Positions 27,107 through 36,965 of a stretch of 64,000 nt of DNA are shown here, piece by piece. Below the pieces are notes generated by a model that worked only from the letters and a program-made list of their open reading frames with translations, was not told the origin of the DNA and ran no database searches. Origin of the DNA: Sphingobacterium sp. CZ-UAM (GTDB taxonomy: Bacteria > Bacteroidota > Bacteroidia > Sphingobacteriales > Sphingobacteriaceae); NCBI RefSeq assembly GCF_002000245.1, contig NZ_MTCM01000005.1:1-64000 (forward strand), given 5' to 3'. How positions within the stretch are numbered: position 1 is the first letter of the stretch; each line of letters begins with the position of its first letter. The position numbers were made by a program, and so were the translations under genes.

Positions 27107-29524
27107 ATGAAAGGCATAAAATTAATTTTGAGACAATGGGGACGTAACCGTCTGTTTACCTTTCTTAATATCATCGGTCTAGCGATCGGGATCAGCGCAA
27201 GCTGGATTGTATTTCGGATTGTCAATTACGAATTCAGTTTTAACCAGAATCATCCCGACAAGGAACGGATTTACAAGCTTTACTCGGCATTTAAGGAAGG
27301 TGAAAATATCCATCGTTTTGATGGGACCCCCTACCCTCTTGGTGCTTATCTCGGTGCTAATCTAAAGAAAGATCTGACCGGACTGGAAGTGGTTGCACCT
27401 ATTGCTAACCGATCATTTGAAAGCATCAAGGTAAAGCGTTCTAACAACGAAACGCTGGAATTCAATGAGCAGGATAAAATTGTTTCCGCCACCGCCGACT
27501 ATTTTAAACTCGTTCCCTATAAATGGATCGTTGGTAATCCAAATACGGCGCTCAAAAACAACAATGAAACCATCCTGACGGCCTCCCGTGCAAAACAATA
27601 TTTCCCCGATGCAGATCCAAAATCTCTTCTTGGCAAAACAATACAATACGATGATCAGCTTCTTACATTAACCGGTATTGTCGCCGACTTAGACTATCCG
27701 AGCAGTTTTGTCAGTAAAGAATTTATCCGTGTAAAACCCAATCCCCAGGAAGCAGACAATTGGGAGAATTCAAGTTCAAATTTCCATGTTTACATTAAAT
27801 TAACTGAAAATGGGATGCCTTCGCAAGTAATTAAACTAGCTACCAAGAAGTTTCAGGAGATGGCTGGCGAAGAATTTAAGCAGTACAATATAACGGCCGG
27901 TTATGAGTTAGCACCACTGACGGACTTGCATTTCAATAAATTCATCTTGAACGGAAGTGACAAGCAGGTGTTGTTCGGATTGATAGGTATAGCCGTATTT
28001 CTCCTTATACTGGCAAGTATCAATTACATCAACCTGACCACCGCCCGTGTTCCGGCCCGGGCTCGGGAAATCGGTATTCGGAAAACATTGGGCGAACAAC
28101 CCAGACACTTGACACTATCCTTTATCAAAGAAACCTTTTTTACCTGTTTATTTGGGTTATTATTCTCCTGGCCCTTGGTCAAAATATTCGAACTTACCTT
28201 TAGTACATATCTTCCGGAAAATATAAACGCTTATTCAGATAGTCTATCTGTCTTTATCTTTCTATTGGGACTTATTATCCTATTGACATTAATTTCCAGT
28301 CTGTATCCAGCTTATCTCATCAATAAAGTACATGTCGTAGAGGCCATCAAAATCCATGCAACAGATAAAATTTCGTTTGGTGGTATTTCGCTCAGAAAGA
28401 TCCTCATTGTCTTTCAATTTGTAATCGCACAAGCTTTTGTCGTGCTGACAGTGATCATGGGTTTACAGCTCCAGCATGCTTTAGACAGCGATGTTGGTTT
28501 TCAGGATGATGCTGTTATTACACTCAAACTGCCGTATAAAAAAGCAGAAGATTCGGGTAAAAGTCCATTTCTGTTGAAAGAACTTCTTCAAAAATATCCT
28601 GAAATTGATCAGATTTCGCTAGGCCACCTCCCCATGAATAACGACCAATGGGGAAATAATATCGTTATGCAGAGCGATACCGGTCAGATCTTGATTAATA
28701 TGCCTTTTAAATATATTGAAGAGAACTATTTGGATGTATTTAAAATGAAATTACTGGCCGGCCGGGCTCTCAAACTCTCGGATACAACTTCAGGAATACT
28801 GATCAATCAAAAGGCCATTAGTAAATTTGGATTTAAATCCCCAGCTGAAGCTGTCGGAGCAATTGTTACCGTAAGCGATCGTCCAACGACAATTGTCGGT
28901 GTACTGGCTGATTTCCACAACTTTAATCTCCATGCGCCATTAGAACCCCTTGCCATGCAAATATCAACTGATAAGGGCACGCTGCAGAATATAAATATCA
29001 AATTAAATGGAGATCCTAAAAAATGGCATCAGGCAATTGCATCCATCAAGACTGAATGGGAAAACGTATATCCAAATGCACCTTTTACCTACCAATTTTA
29101 TAACGAGCGGATCAAGGAACTCTATGAGAAAGATTATCGCTTTTATAAAATAATCAATCTGTCAACGTCAATTACCATTTTATTAAGCTGCCTGGGATTG
29201 ATTGGTTTAGTGACATTAACTACGCACCAGCGAACAAAGGAGATCGGGATCCGAAAAATTTTGGGCAGCACGGTCAGTGGCATCGTGCTACTGCTCTCAA
29301 AAGATTATATCAAACTAATTCTTATCTCGATCCTAATCGCTACACCGATTGCCTGGCTGGCGATTGATAAATGGCTCACAGACTTTGCGTTTAAAATAGA
29401 ACTCAGCTGGTGGATGTTTATTATTCCGGCGATAGCAACTATCGGCGTAGCATTTTTAGCCATGGGCTATCAATCCCTCAGTGCTGCCCGTGCAAATCCA
29501 GTAGACAGTTTAAGAGATGAATAA
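27107..29524 (+). CDS. MacB/FtsX-type ABC permease 2
   Basis: 805 aa, complete. N-terminus MKGIKLILRQWGRNRLFTFLNIIGLAIGI differs from the common MIKN start. First cytoplasmic motif RAREIGIRKTLGEQ (about 315), second RTKEIGIRKILGST, tail NPVDSLRDE. The IRKTLG form, FQFVIAQAF in TM5 and the periplasmic segment NYLDVFKMKLLAGR ally it with permease 6 (group B). It lies 105 bp after the ATPase. Confidence 0.94.
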   Translation: MKGIKLILRQWGRNRLFTFLNIIGLAIGISASWIVFRIVNYEFSFNQNHPDKERIYKLYSAFKEGENIHRFDGTPYPLGAYLGANLKKDLTGLEVVAPIANRSFESIKVKRSNNETLEFNEQDKIVSATADYFKLVPYKWIVGNPNTALKNNNETILTASRAKQYFPDADPKSLLGKTIQYDDQLLTLTGIVADLDYPSSFVSKEFIRVKPNPQEADNWENSSSNFHVYIKLTENGMPSQVIKLATKKFQEMAGEEFKQYNITAGYELAPLTDLHFNKFILNGSDKQVLFGLIGIAVFLLILASINYINLTTARVPARAREIGIRKTLGEQPRHLTLSFIKETFFTCLFGLLFSWPLVKIFELTFSTYLPENINAYSDSLSVFIFLLGLIILLTLISSLYPAYLINKVHVVEAIKIHATDKISFGGISLRKILIVFQFVIAQAFVVLTVIMGLQLQHALDSDVGFQDDAVITLKLPYKKAEDSGKSPFLLKELLQKYPEIDQISLGHLPMNNDQWGNNIVMQSDTGQILINMPFKYIEENYLDVFKMKLLAGRALKLSDTTSGILINQKAISKFGFKSPAEAVGAIVTVSDRPTTIVGVLADFHNFNLHAPLEPLAMQISTDKGTLQNINIKLNGDPKKWHQAIASIKTEWENVYPNAPFTYQFYNERIKELYEKDYRFYKIINLSTSITILLSCLGLIGLVTLTTHQRTKEIGIRKILGSTVSGIVLLLSKDYIKLILISILIATPIAWLAIDKWLTDFAFKIELSWWMFIIPAIATIGVAFLAMGYQSLSAARANPVDSLRDE

Positions 29525-29550
29525 AGAAGCTCAATAGTGATCAAGGAAAA

Positions 29551-29577
29551 TGATGGGATTCAGTAATGTTCCCATCA
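29551..29577 (+). other. hairpin between permeases 2 and 3
   Basis: 8-bp inverted repeat TGATGGGA / TCCCATCA with an 11-nt loop, in a 135-bp gap that is long for this operon. No U tract, so possibly an mRNA-processing or attenuation element. Confidence 0.4.
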
Positions 29578-29659
29578 CAATCCATGTTTTTGAAGAACGA
29601 ACCGCAAGAGAATACACAGAACACAGCAAAATTGACCAACACTACAAAAACCTAACCAT

Positions 29660-32035
29660 ATGATAAAGAATTATTTAATAACAGCCATCAGAGAATTAAG
29701 GAAAAAGAAGTTCTATACCGTTATCAATATCTTAGGGTTGTCGGTCAGTCTTACTGCCTCGATATTAATTATTCTCTGGGTACAGGATGAACAAAGTTTT
29801 GATAAATTCCATCCAGACTATGAACGTATATATACAGTCAATTCTCACTTAGATCCCGAACACAACGGTTCTATATGGGGATCTTCCCCAGGTCCTATTG
29901 GAAATTATGCACAAAATGTACCTGAGGTTGATTACGCAACGCGTGTTTCACGGGACTACAATACAACATTGGTCAATGACAAGTTGAAACGTCCCGTAAC
30001 GGATATGAACATCTATTATGTTGACGGCAATTTTTTCAACATGTTTCATTTTCCACTGCAAGAAGGCTCTCTTGCAGGTTTTCAGGCTAATTACAAGCAG
30101 GCACTTATCACTGCATCAACAGCCGAAAAACTTTTTAGCAATCAGCAGGCTATCAGAAAGACTTTTCGTTACCAAAAAGATCTCTTTACTGTGTCCGGTA
30201 TCCTACAAGATCTCCCCCAAAACTCCTCCATGCAGTTCGATGTCGTTATTCCATTAGGATATCATGCACAGCGATTTACAAACTGGGGGGGGAATGGAAA
30301 ATGGAAAACAATCGATGAAGATCTGGGAAACTACAGCTTTTCAACCTATGTTAAAGTCAAACCCAACGCTTCTGCAGCACTTATCGGAAAATCTATCACA
30401 GACTCCTATACCAAAGCCCGTGACGGCGAAAATTCGACTGTATTTGTTTTAGACCCGTTAAAAACCATGCATCTAATTGCGCCCGACGGAAATAAATCTA
30501 CACTTCGCATGGTGCAGATTTTTGGGATCATAGCGGTATTGCTGCTGGTCATCGGTGCAGTAAATTATGTCAATCTGAGCACCGCAAGGGCATTGGATCG
30601 GGCGAAAGATGTTGGTATCAGAAAGATTATTGGTGCCAACCGTCTCCACTTATTCTTACAATTCATCACGGAAACGGTTATTGTATTTCTTTGTTCGTTA
30701 GTGATCGCTTTTATCCTGATTCTGATCCTTCATACAGGATATAATCAGATTGCGCAAAAATCAATCAGCTTTTCTTTCCGTAATACGGCAATATGGCTGT
30801 ATATTGGGGCTGCAATTTTGGGAACACTCGCGCTATCCAGTATATATCCCGCAATTCAACTGTCCTCATTCAATCCAATTCAATCCATAAAAGGGAAATC
30901 AGTAAAAGGTGTTTCATCTAATACAATGCGTAAAATATTAGTGGTCTTCCAGTTTACCCTTTCCGTGACGTTAATTGTGTGTACACTTGTCATCCGAAAC
31001 CAATTGGCTTTTATCCAAAAGATCAACCTGGGCTATGACAGAGATCATGTCATAACCCTTGGTCTTCCAGAGGAAGCCTATAAGCATATAGATGCAATAC
31101 GGACCGAACTCAAAAACAACAACGCCATACAAGCTGTCTCCTTATCCGGTGTTTACAACATGACCGACTTCGGAAATGCCACTGGGGATATAGATTGGCA
31201 AGGTAAATCTAAAGACAACAAACTGATTGTAGCTCAGGCGACCATTGATAAGGATTTTATTCCACTGATGAACATACAATTTCTCGAAGGGAAAAATTTT
31301 ACTGGTATGCCAGCCGATTCTTCTGGCTATATCATCAACGAAACATTGGCTAAACAGATGGGCTTAAAACCACCCTATGTGGGATCCAACATGAGTTTTC
31401 ATGATATCCCGGGACAAATCATCGGAGTGGTAAAAGACTTCCACTTCAAATCCATCAAAGATAAGATTGGTCCAATGGTCTTTTGGACACGTTGGGGAGC
31501 GGGCACTTTATATGTAAAAACAAGTACGACAAAAGCTCCTGAAGCCATTAAGGCTTTAGAAAAGATCTATAATCGCTATCCTTCCGATGCTCCATTTAAT
31601 TATACATTCATTGATCAGCAATTTGACAATTTATATAAATCGGAACACCGGACAGGACTACTATTCAACATTTTTGCAGGTATTGCGATTTTTATATCCG
31701 CTTTGGGCTTATTTGCACTAGCAACTCACGAAGCACAAATGCGCATAAAAGAAATCGGAATCCGCAAGGTCCTCGGAGCAAGCACCTTTGGCGTCGTAAG
31801 ACTATTGGGCAAAAATTTCGTGATACTCGTCTCCATTGCCATTTTGATTGCCTGCCCCATTGCGGTCTATTTGATGAATAAATGGTTGAGTAATTTTGCC
31901 TATAAAACAGAGCTGGACATACAGACCTTTATCTTCGGCAGCATTCTGGCCTTGCTGATTGCCGTTACCACAGTCAGCTATCAGGCCATTCGCGCGGCTT
32001 TGAGTAATCCTGTCGATAGCTTAAGGGACGAATAA
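29660..32035 (+). CDS. MacB/FtsX-type ABC permease 3
   Basis: 791 aa, complete duplicated permease. Start MIKNYLITAIRELRKKKFY; first motif RAKDVGIRKIIGAN (about 314), second RIKEIGIRKVLGAS, tail NPVDSLRDE. The second periplasmic domain carries IDWQGK (group A). Preceded by a 135-bp gap with a hairpin; followed by permease 4 after only 15 bp, so the two are probably co-translated. Confidence 0.95.
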   Translation: MIKNYLITAIRELRKKKFYTVINILGLSVSLTASILIILWVQDEQSFDKFHPDYERIYTVNSHLDPEHNGSIWGSSPGPIGNYAQNVPEVDYATRVSRDYNTTLVNDKLKRPVTDMNIYYVDGNFFNMFHFPLQEGSLAGFQANYKQALITASTAEKLFSNQQAIRKTFRYQKDLFTVSGILQDLPQNSSMQFDVVIPLGYHAQRFTNWGGNGKWKTIDEDLGNYSFSTYVKVKPNASAALIGKSITDSYTKARDGENSTVFVLDPLKTMHLIAPDGNKSTLRMVQIFGIIAVLLLVIGAVNYVNLSTARALDRAKDVGIRKIIGANRLHLFLQFITETVIVFLCSLVIAFILILILHTGYNQIAQKSISFSFRNTAIWLYIGAAILGTLALSSIYPAIQLSSFNPIQSIKGKSVKGVSSNTMRKILVVFQFTLSVTLIVCTLVIRNQLAFIQKINLGYDRDHVITLGLPEEAYKHIDAIRTELKNNNAIQAVSLSGVYNMTDFGNATGDIDWQGKSKDNKLIVAQATIDKDFIPLMNIQFLEGKNFTGMPADSSGYIINETLAKQMGLKPPYVGSNMSFHDIPGQIIGVVKDFHFKSIKDKIGPMVFWTRWGAGTLYVKTSTTKAPEAIKALEKIYNRYPSDAPFNYTFIDQQFDNLYKSEHRTGLLFNIFAGIAIFISALGLFALATHEAQMRIKEIGIRKVLGASTFGVVRLLGKNFVILVSIAILIACPIAVYLMNKWLSNFAYKTELDIQTFIFGSILALLIAVTTVSYQAIRAALSNPVDSLRDE

Positions 32036-32050
32036 TTAACACGATAAATC

Positions 32051-34468
32051 ATGATACAAAATTATATTAAAATAGCCTGGCGCAATATTCTAAAGAATAG
32101 AGGTTATGCCACCATAAATATTGTAGGTCTCGCCATTGGCTTGGCTTGCTGTTTATTAATTGTTATTTATGTACAGAATGAACTTTCTTACGATAAATAT
32201 CATATCAACAAAGACCGTATTTTCCGCGTTGTACATGATTATAAAGAAGTCGGTAGTACAGAACAACATCAGATCTGGGGAAATGCCCCAATCGGAGAAG
32301 CCCTGAAATCCGACTTCCCAGAAATCGAGAAGATCGTTCAGTTCTCCGGGCAAACGTCCATCCTACTCAAACAAGGGGAAAATAGATTCCAGGAAGAAAA
32401 TGTATTTTTCATGGATTCTACAGCATTCGATGTATTCAGCTGGAAAGTCCTTGCCGGAGATCCACATACAGCATTAAAAAATGCATATTCTGTTGTATTG
32501 ACAGAAAGCACAGCTAAAAAATATTTCGGTGACCAGAATCCCATTGGCAAAACCATTGAAGGGGGATTAGCAGCAGGTCGGGCTGATGCAGGTCTGTATA
32601 CCGTAACAGCTGTAATGGAAGATGTTCCTGCCAACTCACATTTTACCTTCGATGCGCTGTTATCTATGAGTACCTTCCGGAAAGCAAGACCTGATGTCTT
32701 CGAAAAAGAAGGCTGGGACTATGTAGATTTTTACACCTACTTTTTGACATCGAAAAAATTTGATCCTACAAAATTCAATCAGAAGATACCTGGCTTTCTC
32801 AAACGAAATGTCCCCGTACAAGTAAACGCCAATTCAAAATACAGTTTTCACCTCGAGCCCATGCTTCAGGCCTACATGCACTCCACTGCTGATCGCCAAC
32901 CGGGAACAACGGGTAGCTTTCAAAATTTATATATTTTCGCGATCATAGGTGGATTTATCCTGCTGATCGCCTGTGTCAATTTTATGAATCTTGCTACGTC
33001 CAGATCCATGGAGCGTGCCAAGGAAGTCGGTGTCCGAAAAGCCATTGGTGCCAATAAAAGCAATCTGATTCTACAGTTTATGTCTGAGTCGCTGGTACTC
33101 GTATTTATCGGTGGTATATTGGCTATCGCTTTGGTCATTGCCTTTCTCCCTTTTATGGAAGCTTTTTCCGGTAAACAGTTTGGTTATTCATCCCTCCTTA
33201 ATGGCACCACCTGGACGATTTTCTTTTTGGTAACACTTATAACCGGGCTATTAGCTGCCAGCTACCCCGCATTGATCCTGGCAAATTTTAAACCGATTAA
33301 AGTTCTGAAGGGGACGTTTGGCAACAGTAAGGGCGGAACTTTGTTACGTCGGGGGCTCGTCGTCTTTCAATTCTGTCTTTCTATTGCATTGATTGCAGGT
33401 ACTGTGATTGTATTTTCCCAATTGAATCAACTGCAACAGCAAGACCTTGGTTTTCAAAAAGCACAACGCCTAATCATCGACTATAATTTCGATGAAAAAG
33501 TCAACAATAACCTAGAGGCGATCAAAAATACGCTCGCAAAAGATAAAGATGTACAGTCGGTGACAGCTTCGCGCACTGTTCCGGGAACATTTTTTCCAAA
33601 TGCCGGAACAGAGATCATGTCAACGGACGGCAAAATGACCAATTTCGCTCCCTCACTCTATGAAATAGATATAGACTTTATCCCCAATATGGGCATCAAG
33701 ATGGCTGCGGGGAGAGCTTACTCACGCGATTTCCCAGCAGATAGCGCCCATTCACTGGTGATTAATGAATCAGCAGCCAAATTATGGGGCTATTCAAATC
33801 CACAGGATATCATCGGAAAACAATTTAGACAGTGGGGCAAAGAAGGCACGGTCATCGGCGTTGTAAAAGATTTCAATTACCTATCCCTGCATCGCAAAAT
33901 TGAGCCATTGGCACTACGACTTGAACCAAGTAGCAGCCGTTATCTGGCCGTGAATCTAAAAAATATCAATCAGCAAACAATCGACCGAATTGGCAAATTA
34001 TGGACTGAACTCGTCCCTCACCGTCCCTTTCTATATAGTTTCCTAGACGATAATTTTAACCGTCAATACGAAGCCGATTATAACTTCAGAAGACTCTTTA
34101 CAGCCTTTTCAAGCCTCGCTCTTTTTATTGCTTGCTTAGGTTTACTGGGATTGGTGACCTATACGGCTCAACAGCGTACCAAAGAAATCGGGGTGCGCAA
34201 AGTGCTTGGTGCTTCCATATACAATTTAGTGCTGCTGCTTTCTTCCGACTTTATCAGATTATTAGTCATCGCGATCTGTATCGCTACACCATTATCATGG
34301 ATGGCAATGAACAAGTGGCTGGATAATTTTGCCTACCATATTGAACCAAAATGGTGGATGTTTGCTTTTGCCGGATTGTCAGCTGTATTCATTGCCCTGA
34401 TCACCGTTAGCTATCAAACATTTAAAGCCGCTAAAGCAAATCCAGTGGACAGTCTGAGAGACGAATAA
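32051..34468 (+). CDS. MacB/FtsX-type ABC permease 4
   Basis: 805 aa, complete. Start MIQNYIKIAWRNILKNRGY; first motif RAKEVGVRKAIGAN (about 320), second RTKEIGVRKVLGAS, tail NPVDSLRDE. TM1 is Cys-containing (GLAIGLACCLLIVIYV). Periplasmic domain 1 has HQIWGNAPIGEALKSDFPEI. Grouped with permeases 5 and 12 by its N-terminal and mid-domain sequence (group C). Confidence 0.95.
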   Translation: MIQNYIKIAWRNILKNRGYATINIVGLAIGLACCLLIVIYVQNELSYDKYHINKDRIFRVVHDYKEVGSTEQHQIWGNAPIGEALKSDFPEIEKIVQFSGQTSILLKQGENRFQEENVFFMDSTAFDVFSWKVLAGDPHTALKNAYSVVLTESTAKKYFGDQNPIGKTIEGGLAAGRADAGLYTVTAVMEDVPANSHFTFDALLSMSTFRKARPDVFEKEGWDYVDFYTYFLTSKKFDPTKFNQKIPGFLKRNVPVQVNANSKYSFHLEPMLQAYMHSTADRQPGTTGSFQNLYIFAIIGGFILLIACVNFMNLATSRSMERAKEVGVRKAIGANKSNLILQFMSESLVLVFIGGILAIALVIAFLPFMEAFSGKQFGYSSLLNGTTWTIFFLVTLITGLLAASYPALILANFKPIKVLKGTFGNSKGGTLLRRGLVVFQFCLSIALIAGTVIVFSQLNQLQQQDLGFQKAQRLIIDYNFDEKVNNNLEAIKNTLAKDKDVQSVTASRTVPGTFFPNAGTEIMSTDGKMTNFAPSLYEIDIDFIPNMGIKMAAGRAYSRDFPADSAHSLVINESAAKLWGYSNPQDIIGKQFRQWGKEGTVIGVVKDFNYLSLHRKIEPLALRLEPSSSRYLAVNLKNINQQTIDRIGKLWTELVPHRPFLYSFLDDNFNRQYEADYNFRRLFTAFSSLALFIACLGLLGLVTYTAQQRTKEIGVRKVLGASIYNLVLLLSSDFIRLLVIAICIATPLSWMAMNKWLDNFAYHIEPKWWMFAFAGLSAVFIALITVSYQTFKAAKANPVDSLRDE

Positions 34469-34525
34469 ATAGTATACAATCAAGAATAAACTTAATATAT
34501 CAGCACGAAACAAATAGATACGATC

Positions 34526-36928
34526 ATGATCAAGAACTACACAAAAACAGCTTGGCGAAGTATTCGGGCCAACCGATTTTTCAGCATCCTTAATATTAGC
34601 GGATTGGCGATTGGCATCTGTGTATCTCTTCTGCTATTTGCTTTTATCCGTCAGGAACTGAGTTTTGATACCATGTATTCAAAAGCTGATAATATCTATC
34701 GTCTGCACATGCAGCTGTCGGCAGAATACAATCGGGAGAAAATGATTAACCTGCCCAATGCGGTTGGGCCCGCCCTCAAATCTGATATTGCGCAAGTTGA
34801 TAATATGGTACGACTTGTAAAAGATGGCTTTGGAGCTACGGCTTCTATCCGTGCCGGAATGGATAATTTTAGTGAGAAGCAATTGTATCTAGCCGATTCA
34901 ACATTGTTCTCCATCTTTGATTTCCAATTTATAGAAGGGAATGTTCATACTGCGTTTTCAAACAAGAAAAGTATTGTCCTCTCCCAATCAACAAAGGAAA
35001 AAATGTTTGGAAGCAACGGAGCATTAGGGAAACTTATCTCCATCAACCAAAGAGATACCGTACAGGTAACCGGCGTATTCAAAGATCTTCCCGCCAATAG
35101 CACCCTGGACTGTAATATGGTCATGAATATTATGGATTCCTGGATGGGGCAAAATGTCTATTGGAGTAATGCCAGTTATGAAACGTATATATTATTAAAA
35201 AAAGGAAGCGATCCGGCTATGGTCGCTCAACAAGCGACAAAGCTGATTGACAAGTATGTTGAAAAAGACCACCGGTATTACACCCAGTTTTTCCTGCAAC
35301 CCCTGTTAAAGGTGCATCTCTACTCATCGAATCTCGGAGAGGGCGTCACCAAACGTATAGGAAACATTGACACCATTCGAACACTATACGTCCTTGCTTT
35401 TCTTGTCATCGCCATTGCCTGTATCAATTACATGAATCTAGCGACCGCAAAATCACAGAAAAATGCCAAAGAAGTGGGTGTAAACAAGGTACTTGGAGCT
35501 ACTAGAAGCCAACTGATTGTCCGTTTTTTTGTGGAGACCGCAACGATTAGTCTATTTGCAATGACATTAGGCGTGGTCCTGGCCATTCTTTTGATCCCGC
35601 TATTTAATTCAATCGGCAATACAAACATTACTATTCAACAACTCCTGAACTGGGATATGCTCGGGATATTGGCCTTATCCTGGTTTATGATTACGTTTGC
35701 CGCAGGCAGCTATCCAGCCTTATTCTTATCGAAAATAAAATCGATCGCATTAATGAATAAAGGCTACAACAAACAAGGGAAAACAGTCCTGATCAGACAA
35801 ATATTGGTGGTATGCCAATTTACCATTTCGATTATATTGATCATCGGCATCTCCGTGATGCTCACCCAGATGAATTTTATTCGAAATAAAGACCTGGGCT
35901 ATCAACCTGAACATGTGGTCTCGGTCCCCATCCGTTCTTTCCGGAGTCTGGAAAAGCTCAACACGCTCAATCAACAGGTCCAAAGCTTATCAAATACGCT
36001 GTCCACCACATTCGCACAGTCCGTACCCGGAAGTAACGAAAGCGGAAAAACAACTTATAAGCTCGTCACGGATAAACAGGGTTTACCGACCCTGAGCTGT
36101 GTTACTTATGGAAATACAGTAAATACACTTGGATTAAAACTACTTGCCGGAACAGATTTACCTGACATATGGGGACGTCCTGACTCCACCTGTTATGTAC
36201 TGATCAACGAGAAAGTACTGAAATATTTAGGCTATAAATCACCGCAAGAAGCCATTGGAAAGCATATTATCACTGAGATGAGTCCAACCAACTCAATCAT
36301 CACCGGTGTCGTTCAGGATTTTAATTATACAAACCTTAAATCCGAAATCGGAGGTTACAGCTACTACACCATGAATGATCCCTCAGAATCACCACGCAAC
36401 TTGTTGATCCGTTATAAAACCACAGATGTTCAAGGATATATCGACCAAATAAAGAAGATATATACGACTGTCGCTCCCGAAGCTGCTTTTGATTTTTCGT
36501 TTTTAGATCAACATGTCCAACGCCAATATGAAAATGAAATCCGCTCATCCAATATCATGAGCATGTTTTCATTTCTTACACTTTTTATAGCCTGTCTCGG
36601 TCTGTTGGGATTAGCAGCCTATACCACAGAAGCCCGAAGCAAAGAAATCGGTATCCGCAAAGTTCTGGGAGCCAGTGTTCCGGGTATTATTCATCTACTG
36701 TCATCAAATTATATCAAACTGATTTTGCTTGCTTTTCTTATTGCTGGACCAATCGCTTATTATCTCTTTAATAATTGGTTAAATGATTTTGTATATCATA
36801 TTCAGATGCCTTGGTGGGCATACCTGATTGCGATATTAATAGTAACACTGGTCGCATTTATCACTATAGGATTTCAGACATTTAAAGCCGCGCTATTGAA
36901 TCCGGTAAATAGTCTAAGGGACGAATAG
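34526..36928 (+). CDS. MacB/FtsX-type ABC permease 5
   Basis: 800 aa, complete. Start MIKNYTKTAWRSIRANRFF; first motif NAKEVGVNKVLGAT (about 312), where the first Arg and the Arg before Lys are both replaced by Asn. Second motif RSKEIGIRKVLGAS; tail NPVNSLRDE. Group C. The first coupling motif is weaker than in permeases 1-4. Confidence 0.94.
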   Translation: MIKNYTKTAWRSIRANRFFSILNISGLAIGICVSLLLFAFIRQELSFDTMYSKADNIYRLHMQLSAEYNREKMINLPNAVGPALKSDIAQVDNMVRLVKDGFGATASIRAGMDNFSEKQLYLADSTLFSIFDFQFIEGNVHTAFSNKKSIVLSQSTKEKMFGSNGALGKLISINQRDTVQVTGVFKDLPANSTLDCNMVMNIMDSWMGQNVYWSNASYETYILLKKGSDPAMVAQQATKLIDKYVEKDHRYYTQFFLQPLLKVHLYSSNLGEGVTKRIGNIDTIRTLYVLAFLVIAIACINYMNLATAKSQKNAKEVGVNKVLGATRSQLIVRFFVETATISLFAMTLGVVLAILLIPLFNSIGNTNITIQQLLNWDMLGILALSWFMITFAAGSYPALFLSKIKSIALMNKGYNKQGKTVLIRQILVVCQFTISIILIIGISVMLTQMNFIRNKDLGYQPEHVVSVPIRSFRSLEKLNTLNQQVQSLSNTLSTTFAQSVPGSNESGKTTYKLVTDKQGLPTLSCVTYGNTVNTLGLKLLAGTDLPDIWGRPDSTCYVLINEKVLKYLGYKSPQEAIGKHIITEMSPTNSIITGVVQDFNYTNLKSEIGGYSYYTMNDPSESPRNLLIRYKTTDVQGYIDQIKKIYTTVAPEAAFDFSFLDQHVQRQYENEIRSSNIMSMFSFLTLFIACLGLLGLAAYTTEARSKEIGIRKVLGASVPGIIHLLSSNYIKLILLAFLIAGPIAYYLFNNWLNDFVYHIQMPWWAYLIAILIVTLVAFITIGFQTFKAALLNPVNSLRDE

Positions 36929-36965
36929 ATCTTCATCTGGTTGAATCAATTAAAACTAAACGACA